The position numbers were made by a program, and so were the translations under genes. Shown one piece after another: positions 1 through 7,135 of a DNA stretch of 51,390 bases. Position 1 is the stretch's first letter. Each line of letters begins with the position of its first letter. Under the pieces are notes generated by a model that saw nothing but the letters and a program-made list of their open reading frames with translations, had not been told where the DNA came from and ran no database searches. Source of the stretch: Nostoc mirabile CHAB5784 (lineage in GTDB: Bacteria > Cyanobacteriota > Cyanobacteriia > Cyanobacteriales > Nostocaceae); NCBI RefSeq assembly GCF_020829645.1, contig NZ_JAIVFS010000058.1, positions 1 through 51,390 of the forward strand, read 5' to 3'.

Positions 1-48
1 ATCGCAGTACTGATCTACCACGGTGATCGTGGAGGTAGCCGTTCTTGA
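1..48 (+). CDS. possible 3' end of a gene entering from outside the window
   Basis: Frame 1 is open from the first base to a TGA at 46-48 and reads IAVLIYHGDRGGSRS. Fifteen residues are too few to recognise a family, and a chance open stretch of this length is common. A short AT-rich spacer with an inverted repeat follows (TACTCTCATGAGAGTA, about 95-110), which could be a weak terminator or a regulatory site. The sequence to the left of the window would settle it. Confidence 0.25.
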   Translation: MAVLIYHGDRGGSRS

Positions 49-231
49 ACCCAATTAAATACCCTTGCTAAGTTAAACTGTTAGTAATTAATTATACTCT
101 CATGAGAGTAATAAAAGAGCGTTAATCTATTTTGTTCTCTTGGAGATGTCCCTCTCGGTGCATTCCTATTTTTTCATGACTTGTGCTAATGAGATGAGGA
201 TTAACTAGATTTTTCCCATCTGTATCTCACC

Positions 232-1131
232 TCACTCCTGCTTTCTCTCTGCTATTCTCAGTTTGGCCGATCGCGATCGCGGATTATTACTAATTTCCTC
301 TTCTTGAGCAATAATCGGTTTTTTTGTCAAGACCTTTAATAAAGGTGAATTTCTTAAACCATGTTTCACGGGGCGGTCTTCCAGACTGTGAAAGCTGATA
401 ATCGCAATTCTGCCGCCAGGGACAAGGGCATTTGGTGCTTTATCCAAAAAGGTTTCTAGGGATTTTAACTCATCGTTGACGACAATTCGCAGAGCTTGAA
501 AAACACGGGTAGCGGGGTGAATTCTCCCATAACGGTATTTCGGGGGAACTGAAGAAGCGATCGCATCAGCCAATTCTGTAGTCGTGTGCAACGGCCGCCG
601 TTCTACAATACGACGAGCAATGCGCCGCGATAATCTCTCCTCACCATATTTAAAAAAAATATCTGCTAATTCTGCTTCATCCCAATTATTAATCACATCA
701 GCAGCAGTTAGCGATCGCCCTCGATCCATTCGCATATCCAAATTTGCAGCTTGGCGAAAGCTGAAACCTCGTTCTGCTTGATCTAGATGGTAAGAACTTA
801 CCCCCAAATCGGCTAAAATACCATCGAAGGTGTTAGGGGTAAACTCGTAGTCAGCAAAATTGCGATGAATAAATTGTACGCGATCGCTATATTCAGCTAA
901 ATTCTTTTGCGCGGCGGCTAAAGCATCTTTATCTTGGTCAACTGCTGTTACCCGCACATCCGCCGCAGCTTCTAAGATCAAGCGACTGTGACCACCTGAG
1001 CCTACCGTCACATCTAAATAATGCCCGCCTGGACGCACCGCCAAACCCTCAATTACCTCCCGGCCCAAAACGGAAATATGGGAAAAAGCCAGTTCTTGTA
1101 AATCTAGCGGTGTTTGTGAATCTGATTTCAT
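232..1131 (-). CDS. rsmH: 16S rRNA (cytosine(1402)-N(4))-methyltransferase RsmH (MraW)
   Basis: RsmH uses S-adenosylmethionine to methylate N4 of C1402 in the decoding centre of 16S rRNA. From the ATG at 1131 the protein is 299 residues, the normal family length; the frame stays open to a TTG at 1194, but the extra 21 residues are unlike the family. The SAM-binding loop DVTVGSGGHS lies at about residues 40-49, followed by GILADLGVSSYHLDQ and GFSFR, both characteristic of MraW. The conserved C-terminal stretch around GGRIAIISFHSLEDRPVK is present. The gene is divergent from ndhH; no mraZ or fts genes are adjacent, as is usual in cyanobacteria where the division cluster is dispersed. Confidence 0.95.
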   Translation of the reverse strand: MKSDSQTPLDLQELAFSHISVLGREVIEGLAVRPGGHYLDVTVGSGGHSRLILEAAADVRVTAVDQDKDALAAAQKNLAEYSDRVQFIHRNFADYEFTPNTFDGILADLGVSSYHLDQAERGFSFRQAANLDMRMDRGRSLTAADVINNWDEAELADIFFKYGEERLSRRIARRIVERRPLHTTTELADAIASSVPPKYRYGRIHPATRVFQALRIVVNDELKSLETFLDKAPNALVPGGRIAIISFHSLEDRPVKHGLRNSPLLKVLTKKPIIAQEEEISNNPRSRSAKLRIAERKQE

Positions 1132-1549
1132 CTTTAATTTTATTTTTGATAAATAAATTGGCTCCTGTATTCTGACTTCTGAATTCTTCTTCAAAAATCT
1201 AAATAGCTGTTGGCTGTATACGTACCATTCTGCTTAGACACTAACTTATACAAGATTGAGCAGGATTTAACAACATCAGGATTTTAAATGCAAAAAGAGA
1301 TTACATGAAAAAAACCTGTGCCTCAATCCCTTGCATATCAAGCTTCCCTATAATAATTGAAGAGGTGCAACGAAATGAAACATCAATTACAACTCCTCGG
1401 CTGCTATCCTCTCTCCAACATAACCCTGTAGAGTCCTAATTATATAGATTGCCCCTACAAACCTCATTTTGGCAAACTAGATAAATCGGGTCTGGTTGGC
1501 ATCTGGGCGATTCAATTCAAAATTTTCACGAACGGAGAACACGAAATCT
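1132..1549. promoter_or_regulatory. divergent intergenic region between rsmH and ndhH
   Basis: These 418 bases separate two divergently transcribed genes and must hold both promoters. The stretch is AT-rich with no convincing open frame and no recognisable RNA. I cannot assign a -10/-35 pair with confidence. An in-frame TTG at 1496 would extend ndhH by 18 residues, but the extension does not resemble NdhH. Confidence 0.5.
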
Positions 1550-2734
1550 ATGACCAGACTAGAAACCCGCACTGAACCAATGGTGCTAAACATGGGGCCA
1601 CACCACCCCTCAATGCACGGGGTTCTGCGGCTAATCATGACTCTGGATGGCGAGGATGTTGTTGACTGTGAACCGGTTATCGGCTATTTGCACCGGGGAA
1701 TGGAAAAAATCGCTGAGAACCGTACTAATGTAATGTACGTCCCTTACGTTAGTCGCTGGGACTACGCGGCGGGAATGTTCAACGAAGCCGTCACTGTCAA
1801 CGCTCCAGAAAAGCTTGCAGGTGTTGCTGTCCCCAAACGTGCTAGCTACATCCGCGTCATCATGCTGGAGTTGAACCGCATCGCTAACCACTTGCTGTGG
1901 TTTGGCCCCTTCCTCGCTGACGTAGGCGCACAAACTCCCTTCTTCTACCAGTTCCGGGAACGGGAGATGATTTATGATTTGTGGGAAGCCGCTACAGGTT
2001 ATCGGATGGTGAATAACAACTACTTCCGCGTTGGTGGAGTAGCAGCCGATTTACCTTATGGTTGGGTAGATAAGTGTCTAGAATTCTGCGACTACCTATT
2101 GCCCAAAGTTGATGAGTATGAACGCTTAGTAACCGATAACCCCATCTTCCGGCGACGTGTTGAGGGTATTGGTACTATCACCCGTGAAGAAGCAATTAAC
2201 TGGGGACTTTCTGGCCCAATGTTACGCGCATCTGGCGTGCAATGGGATTTGCGAAAAGTTGACCATTACGAATGTTACGACGATTTCGACTGGGATGTAC
2301 AGTGGGAAACCGCCGGTGATTGCTTTGCCCGTTACGTGGTGCGGATGCGGGAAATGCGCGAATCTGTGAAGATTATTCGCCAAGCAATTAAAGGACTTCC
2401 TGGCGGCCCTTACGAAAATCTGGAAGCCAAGCGTTTAGCCGCAGGTAAAAAATCCGAGTGGGACGCATTCGATTATCAATTCATCGGTAAAAAAGTTTCC
2501 CCCACTTTCAAGATTCCCAAGGGTGAAATTTACTCTCGTGTAGAAAGTGGCAAAGGTGAATTGGGAATTTACTTGGTTGGAGATGATAACGTCTTCCCTG
2601 CACGTTGGAAGATTCGCGCAGCAGATTTTAACAACCTTCAGATTGTCCCACATTTACTGCGGGGCATGAAGGTTGCAGATATTGTGGTGATTCTCGGCAG
2701 TGTTGACGTAATCATGGGGTCTGTGGATAGGTAG
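1550..2734 (+). CDS. ndhH: NAD(P)H-quinone oxidoreductase subunit H (NdhH, 49-kDa type)
   Basis: NdhH is a peripheral-arm subunit of the thylakoid NDH-1 complex, which moves electrons from ferredoxin to plastoquinone in respiration, cyclic flow and CO2 uptake. Starting at ATG 1550 gives 394 residues, exactly the usual cyanobacterial length. The N-terminus MTRLETRTEPMVLNMGPHHP and the motif MHGVLRLIMTLDGEDVVDCEP are diagnostic of the 49-kDa/NuoD family, as is the C-terminal end DIVVILGSVDVIMGSVDR. The gene stands alone, as ndhH commonly does in cyanobacteria, and ends just before a strong terminator hairpin. Nothing looks damaged. Confidence 0.98.
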   Translation: MTRLETRTEPMVLNMGPHHPSMHGVLRLIMTLDGEDVVDCEPVIGYLHRGMEKIAENRTNVMYVPYVSRWDYAAGMFNEAVTVNAPEKLAGVAVPKRASYIRVIMLELNRIANHLLWFGPFLADVGAQTPFFYQFREREMIYDLWEAATGYRMVNNNYFRVGGVAADLPYGWVDKCLEFCDYLLPKVDEYERLVTDNPIFRRRVEGIGTITREEAINWGLSGPMLRASGVQWDLRKVDHYECYDDFDWDVQWETAGDCFARYVVRMREMRESVKIIRQAIKGLPGGPYENLEAKRLAAGKKSEWDAFDYQFIGKKVSPTFKIPKGEIYSRVESGKGELGIYLVGDDNVFPARWKIRAADFNNLQIVPHLLRGMKVADIVVILGSVDVIMGSVDR

Positions 2735-2757
2735 TAAATATCTATCTTGGTAGTTTT

Positions 2758-2797
2758 TAGAGCAGTTGTATTACAGTGCAACTGCTCTATTTTTTTA
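2758..2797 (+). terminator. rho-independent terminator after ndhH
   Basis: A near-perfect stem, AGAGCAGTTG pairing with CAACTGCTCT around a loop of about 10 bases, is followed by a run of seven T residues at 2790-2796. It begins 24 bases after the ndhH stop. The converging DUF4129 gene ends about 65 bases further on, and the stem is followed by T on this strand only, so it mainly serves ndhH. Confidence 0.85.
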
Positions 2798-2861
2798 TAG
2801 TATTGGGTAAAACTGCCGACCATTGCACAGTACAGTTGAGTTAGGAATTTCTTCCTTCTCT

Positions 2862-3467
2862 TCAATCTGGGGAGATTTCCCGATAAGCTTGCCGACACTG
2901 CTCATAATTGTCTGGCAAAATCTCGGCATTACCAAAATATAATTGCTCGTGAGTGGTAATTAAAGTCTCATAAGGCTGTATAGGAGTCACAGACGATCGC
3001 AGCAATTGCAGATATTCTCCATCAGTGCGACTGAGTTTGTGGGGTGCAATCGCGTTTTGATGCAACTGCTGCAACATTGCTAAATAGAGACAACGGCAAG
3101 CTTCACGGTAGTTTCCTTGACGGTAAAATTGTTGCGATCGCTCCAACAGAAGGGCTATGGATGACTCACTAGAGTGAGTTTTTACGCGAAAATCAGTGAG
3201 ATTACCACTTCTATTCAGCCAAGAATATATATAAGGACTGAATTCTCGCCATAATCGCCAACCCACCCAAGCGATAAATAAACCTAGTACCAGCCAAAAC
3301 AGGAATTTCAGCAATTCACCTAGCCTTGGGCTAATTGACCATCCACTAGGAAATTCGGGCATTGCGCGTTCAAAGCGGTAAAACTGGTATTCCCACCATT
3401 CTCCCGCTTGTTGTTGAAATTGAGAAAGCTGCCAACTCCAGCTAGTTTTTTCAAAAGTATCTGTCAT
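2862..3467 (-). CDS. DUF4129 domain-containing membrane protein
   Basis: A 201-residue protein with one strong membrane segment at about residues 50-70 (LLKFLFWLVLGLFIAWVGWRLW). The C-terminal half is a DUF4129 domain: a helical segment with LLERSQQFYRQGNYREACRCLYLAMLQQLHQ followed by the typical RTDGEYLQLLR and YETLITTHEQLYFGN motifs. DUF4129 proteins often sit beside transglutaminase-like or MoxR genes and their function is unknown; neither neighbour is present here. It converges on ndhH. The ATG at 3467 is directly preceded by a G-rich microrepeat (GGGGAGT type), so the native promoter may lie further upstream. Confidence 0.8.
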   Translation of the reverse strand: MTDTFEKTSWSWQLSQFQQQAGEWWEYQFYRFERAMPEFPSGWSISPRLGELLKFLFWLVLGLFIAWVGWRLWREFSPYIYSWLNRSGNLTDFRVKTHSSESSIALLLERSQQFYRQGNYREACRCLYLAMLQQLHQNAIAPHKLSRTDGEYLQLLRSSVTPIQPYETLITTHEQLYFGNAEILPDNYEQCRQAYREISPD

Positions 3468-3469
3468 AG

Positions 3470-3570
3470 GGGGGAGTGGGGAGCGGGGAGTGGGGAGCAG
3501 GGGGAGCAGAACTATTGATTATTGACCCATGCCCCATGCCCAATGACTAATGACTAATGACTAATGACTC
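3470..3570. repeat. microrepeats: GGGGAGT-type heptamers and TGACTAA octamer-like run
   Basis: About 3470-3505 holds imperfect GGGGAGTGGGGAGC units, and about 3543-3570 holds a run of TGACTAA units. The second run supplies the stop codon and last residues of the downstream DUF2243 gene. Such short tandem repeats are typical of heterocystous cyanobacteria (STRR sequences). Confidence 0.7.
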
Positions 3571-4039
3571 TTGACTTTTTTATCATTATCCAGCCGATGA
3601 CAATAAGTAGCACACCGAATGCAAGAAATCCTAAATCCCAAGCTAACTCATTTGGCCCTGGTTTCACATGATGGATACCGAGAATTTGATGGTCAATTAA
3701 ACCTTCAACGAAGTCGAACAACCCAGTACCAATCAATATTGACCCAATAAAGGTCTGTGATGACCAAGGTACATCATCACGCCCTCCGGCACGCCATAGC
3801 AACACAAGTCCCACCACGGTGAATACCCAATCCAAGGTATGAAATAACCCATCCCATACCATGTTCAAATCTATATTTGCCGTGTTGTTCAGAGGTCGAA
3901 TGTTACTGAGCATGTGATGCCACTGGAGGATCTGATGCAGTAAAATTCCATCAATAAACCCTCCAAGACCCACACCAAGAAAAATTCCAGCAGTAATTAG
4001 CGGTGCGCGTCGGTTAAGGGTTTCACTTTTCGCCTCCAT
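3554..4039 (-). CDS. DUF2243 domain-containing integral membrane protein
   Basis: About 161 residues from the ATG at 4039 (upstream in-frame alternatives are ATG 4051 and TTG 4078). It has four predicted membrane segments: ITAGIFLGVGLGGFIDGILLH, a second around WDGLFHTLDWVFTVVGLVLLW, a third around IGSILIGTGLFDFVEGLIDH, and a last around FLAFGVLLIVIGWIMI. The repeated pattern G-F-x-D/E-G-hydrophobic-HQIL, seen at FIDGILLHQIL and FVEGLIDHQILGIHH, is the DUF2243 signature and places histidines at the membrane face. Function is unknown. The last residues and stop fall in a TGACTAA repeat, so the C-terminus may have drifted. Confidence 0.85.
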   Translation of the reverse strand: MEAKSETLNRRAPLITAGIFLGVGLGGFIDGILLHQILQWHHMLSNIRPLNNTANIDLNMVWDGLFHTLDWVFTVVGLVLLWRAGGRDDVPWSSQTFIGSILIGTGLFDFVEGLIDHQILGIHHVKPGPNELAWDLGFLAFGVLLIVIGWIMIKKSRVISH

Positions 4040-4215
4040 TGTCAACCTCATTAGATAGGCTTCTTCACCAAAATACAACTCTTTTAGGAAAAATATCTTC
4101 TATCTTGAGGCAAGTACAATAGACATTTGATGATAATTAATTATGCGTTGCCCAAAATCCTTAGTATAAATACCCGTTACAAAACTTAATTACGTTATCT
4201 ACGTAGAAGCGTCAT

Positions 4216-4251
4216 TACGAATTACGAATTACGAATTACGAATTACGAATT
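4216..4251. repeat. short tandem repeat ATTACGA/ATTCGTA
   Basis: About five copies of the unit ATTACGA(A) run through the 3' end of the pentapeptide gene. The same words occur elsewhere in the window (10230-10245), as expected for a microsatellite-like cyanobacterial STRR. Confidence 0.8.
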
Positions 4252-4634
4252 ATTTTTATCTGCATACCCGCTTTCACTGGGTCGAAATCTTGGGGAAAAT
4301 GGGTGCTGCGATCGTAGTCTGCTTTTTCCAGCTTCGTTCCTTTGAGATCGGCTTGGCGAAGATTCGCTGACATCAACAATGCTCCCCTCAGATCGCTATC
4401 TTTCAGATTAGCTTGACCCAGATCGGCAAAACTCAGATCAGTTCCCCTCAAATTTGCGCCACTCAGGTTAGCTTCACTCAAGTCAGCATAACTAAGGTCA
4501 GAACCTTTCAAGTTAATGCCTTGCAAATCAGCATTACCAAGTTCTGCTTTACTAAAGTCCCGTTTTCCTGCTGCATAATTCTCCACCAGAGTAGCGGCAC
4601 TATTTATAGGCTGTTGAGAATTTACTTCAGGCAT
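4236..4634 (-). CDS. pentapeptide repeat protein (cytoplasmic)
   Basis: A 132-residue protein whose central part (about residues 30-105) is a run of A(D/N)LXX pentapeptides, for example ADLQGINLKGSDLSYADLSE, predicted to fold as a right-handed quadrilateral beta-helix. There is no signal peptide. Pentapeptide proteins are abundant in cyanobacteria and their roles are mostly unknown. The 3' end runs into an ATTACGAATT tandem repeat (about 4216-4251), which supplies the last residues RNS and the stop codon, so the natural C-terminus may have been replaced. Confidence 0.85.
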   Translation of the reverse strand: MPEVNSQQPINSAATLVENYAAGKRDFSKAELGNADLQGINLKGSDLSYADLSEANLSGANLRGTDLSFADLGQANLKDSDLRGALLMSANLRQADLKGTKLEKADYDRSTHFPQDFDPVKAGMQIKIIRNS

Positions 4635-4696
4635 ATAACAGCCTCACAGGTTATTAGTTTCATACTAAGGATGAAAATTTTCCTACTTCATCCTTT

Positions 4697-5134
4697 CTAA
4701 ATGTAATACATGAGTTCCTTTTGCTTTCGCATTGATCTTCGTTCGCAAAGGTCTTGGAGTGTATATTTTTCTAAAACTGAGTTAGCAGCCTGACGGGCTT
4801 CCTGCCAGACTTCCTGAATTAGCTCACCTTCTACTGTGTTTGGAGTTGGCTCAGAAGTAGAGACAACGATATCTGACCCTTCCATGCAGCTAAAAGCATC
4901 TAACACTGTAATCTTTCCGGGATCTCGCGCCAGAACATAGCCACCTTTGGCTCCGCGTATACTCTTAATTAAACCTCCACGCCTTAATGTGGCTAGGAGT
5001 TGTTCCAAATAGCGGTTCGGTATGTCTTGTAATGCCGCTATCTCTCGAATTTGCAGGGCTTCACCGTTAGGGTAGCAGGTTGCTAACTCTAACAGGGCTA
5101 GAAGTGCGTATTCTGATTTGTTAGAGATTACCAC
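4697..5134 (-). CDS. Rrf2 family transcriptional regulator
   Basis: A 145-residue winged-helix regulator. The N-terminal MVISNKSEYALLALLELA, the helix IREIAALQDIPNRYLEQLLATLRRGGLI and the wing SIRGAKGGYVLARDP are diagnostic of Rrf2. IscR and most sensing members carry three cysteines around residues 90-106 that hold a 2Fe-2S cluster; here only one cysteine (in AFSCMEGSD) lies in that region and one more (LQDLCERR) near the end, so a standard cluster looks impossible. The start is GTG at 5134. It may regulate cysteine or stress genes as cyanobacterial relatives are suggested to do, but no target is visible nearby. Confidence 0.9.
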   Translation of the reverse strand: MVISNKSEYALLALLELATCYPNGEALQIREIAALQDIPNRYLEQLLATLRRGGLIKSIRGAKGGYVLARDPGKITVLDAFSCMEGSDIVVSTSEPTPNTVEGELIQEVWQEARQAANSVLEKYTLQDLCERRSMRKQKELMYYI

Positions 5135-5463
5135 AGGCGTAATATTTTAAACTCACAGTTAAATATACAAAGTATTTGAATTGCTTTCCCTAAGCTACTG
5201 TTAAGAAAAACTTTACAATCAACTTATTGTTGACCGGCTAACCCCACTTTAAAGACCTTTCAGCATAGAAGCAATTATATTTTATTTTGAATTCAATAAA
5301 TAAAAGTGATTGATTATTTACAGCAGAATTCAGAATATAGAATTCAGCAGTAAAACACGCTTTATGGCTGGGTAACAGACTTAGCTGGTGTACCTCACCT
5401 TCCTTGAAATCTGCTGTATAAAGTCTTCTAAAGTGTAAATTGACTTAAAAGCTGTGCAAGCTG
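5135..5463. other. AT-rich intergenic region between histidine kinase and Rrf2 gene
   Basis: These 329 bases lie upstream of the Rrf2 gene and downstream of the kinase. The stretch is AT-rich and contains CAGAATTCAGAATATAGAATTCAGCAG-like microrepeats near 5325-5350 and no credible open frame. It presumably includes the Rrf2 promoter; no operator can be identified. Confidence 0.5.
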
Positions 5464-6813
5464 CTATATATTCAAATTTCTCGAAAATGGCAGAGTTACG
5501 GTAAAGGTAGTTCCCGCACCGATCGCACTTTCGACAATAATCTCGCCGCCATGTAAATCTACAGCCTGCTTGACGATGGACATTCCTAATCCCATTCCTG
5601 GCATATTGCTTGCATTACTGGCGCGATGGAAGGGTTCAAAGATGTGTTTAATGTCATTTGGGGGAATGCCAATACCAGAGTCTTGAGTCTGGAATATAGC
5701 TTGCTCGTTGGCAGTGGTGACAGAAAACTTAACTGTGCTACCAATGGGAGAGTATTTTAGACAATTTGAGAATAAATTACTCAAGATTTGCCGTAGTAGT
5801 TTCGCGTCTAAGTTAGTTAAGGTGCATTGGCACTCACTGCTAAAAGCGATCGCGTGTTGTGAGCGATCGCTCTGTTCTAATTCTTCTAATAAATCGCGGC
5901 AAAATTCCACCAAATTCAGGGGTGTTGGATTAAACTCTAACTTGCCTGTTTCATCCTGACTCAGCACCAATACATCATTCAACAACTGGGTTATATGCAT
6001 AACAGATGTTTGAATGCGGCGCAGGTGGGTCTGTTGTCGCTCGTCGCTCCATAGATGGCGATAATATTCTAGTAGTTCCGCAGAAGAGTGGATGGTGGTC
6101 AAAGGAGTGCGAAACTCATGGGAGGTGATGGTGAGCAAGCGGGATTTAAGTTCACTAAACTCCCTTTCTTTGGCAAGCGCTTGTCGCATCGCCTGTTCTG
6201 CCCATTGCAGCTTGCCTTGGGTTCGTTTGCTTTCGCTAATGTCCCGCAATATCCACCGCAAACTGATTAACCTACCTTCTTGATTACGGATAGCAACCAC
6301 CTTAACCCCAGCAATAATTGGCGTTCTGTTACGTGGTCGCAGGTTTACTTCCCATTCTTGCATTTTCCAGTCTGGGATTTCGGCATGATCGCGCAGATCA
6401 AGCAGTTTCAGATGAAAAGCAATTATTTCTTTCTCAAGCACATAAATCCCCAGGAGTTTTCCCAACAGGAAACTTTTGGAAATGTTGAGCAGAGTAGTGG
6501 CGGCTGAGTTAGCTTCCTGAATTAGCCCTTTTGTATCAGTCACAAAATAAGCGTCTGGTACTTCCTCAAATAGTTCCTGGTAGCGTTGACCTTGTGCTTC
6601 TAATAACTTTTGGGACTTGGATAATTCTTGATTCTGCTGTTGTAAGTCTTCATGAGCTATTTGCAGTTCTTCCAAAGCTAGGTAGACTTCTTTTAATACT
6701 GCGGTAACGAGTTCAATCTCTTCTTGTGTATTTTGCTGTTCACTCTGGCGTTGCAAAAGGGCGACGCACTTACGTATCTTCTGTATCTGTAAGGCTAAAT
6801 CGTCCAATTTCAC
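5464..6813 (-). CDS. PAS domain sensor histidine kinase
   Basis: A soluble sensor kinase of 449 residues from a GTG start at 6813, which has AGGAG eight bases upstream. Residues 1-75 form a coiled coil, 80-190 a PAS domain with its PAC end (WILRDISESKR), then a HisKA domain with SHEFRTPL (phospho-acceptor His at about 232) and a HATPase with N box NLFSNCLKYSP, G1 box DSGIGIPPNDI and G2 box GMGLGMSIV. No membrane segment is seen. Cyanobacterial orphan kinases like this partner with unlinked regulators; none is adjacent. The frame stays open upstream to 7164, but that part is translated from a mobile repeat (6879-7090) and is rejected. Confidence 0.9.
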   Translation of the reverse strand: MKLDDLALQIQKIRKCVALLQRQSEQQNTQEEIELVTAVLKEVYLALEELQIAHEDLQQQNQELSKSQKLLEAQGQRYQELFEEVPDAYFVTDTKGLIQEANSAATTLLNISKSFLLGKLLGIYVLEKEIIAFHLKLLDLRDHAEIPDWKMQEWEVNLRPRNRTPIIAGVKVVAIRNQEGRLISLRWILRDISESKRTQGKLQWAEQAMRQALAKEREFSELKSRLLTITSHEFRTPLTTIHSSAELLEYYRHLWSDERQQTHLRRIQTSVMHITQLLNDVLVLSQDETGKLEFNPTPLNLVEFCRDLLEELEQSDRSQHAIAFSSECQCTLTNLDAKLLRQILSNLFSNCLKYSPIGSTVKFSVTTANEQAIFQTQDSGIGIPPNDIKHIFEPFHRASNASNMPGMGLGMSIVKQAVDLHGGEIIVESAIGAGTTFTVTLPFSRNLNI

Positions 6814-6878
6814 GCTCGTACTCCTAATTTTGGATATTCTGACCGAAAAAGCAGCGCAGCACGCAATAGGTTCGCATA

Positions 6879-7090
6879 AGGGACTTCCAAATAAAAAAAT
6901 ATATATCCCAAAACTGACGCAAAAATCTTCTCTATTTCTCCCCTCTCTGTGTTCTCTGCGTCTGGAGTGGTAGCCTTCGGCAAGCCCTCCGGCTTGGTGC
7001 AGTCGCTCATGAGGGAAACCCCCAGGACCGCGCTGCTTCACCGCTTTGCGTCTACGTTCATTTGGATAATTTATTTCTTGGAAGTCCCTA
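6879..7090. mobile_element. MITE-like element with AGGGACTTCCAA ends, copy 1
   Basis: The ends are inverted repeats: AAGGGACTTCCAA at the left and TTGGAAGTCCCTAA at the right. The flanking bases fit a 3-bp duplication (TAA). The interior carries the widespread cyanobacterial words CTCTGTGTTCTCTGCGTCT. Copy 2 lies at 10524-10649 in opposite orientation, so the pair brackets the GH65 gene. This copy holds about 85 extra bases (roughly 6965-7045), indicating a nested or divergent segment. It carries no transposase and would need one in trans. Confidence 0.75.
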
Positions 7091-7135
7091 AGATCCCCCC
7101 GCCTGCGGCGACCCCCGATAAATTGGGGGTAAAGA

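Noticed and set aside
1631..1933. 100-codon minus-strand frame within ndhH, and other long antisense frames in gcvP, crtO, susA and the GH65 gene
   Set aside because: They are shadows of strongly coding genes and show no family features.
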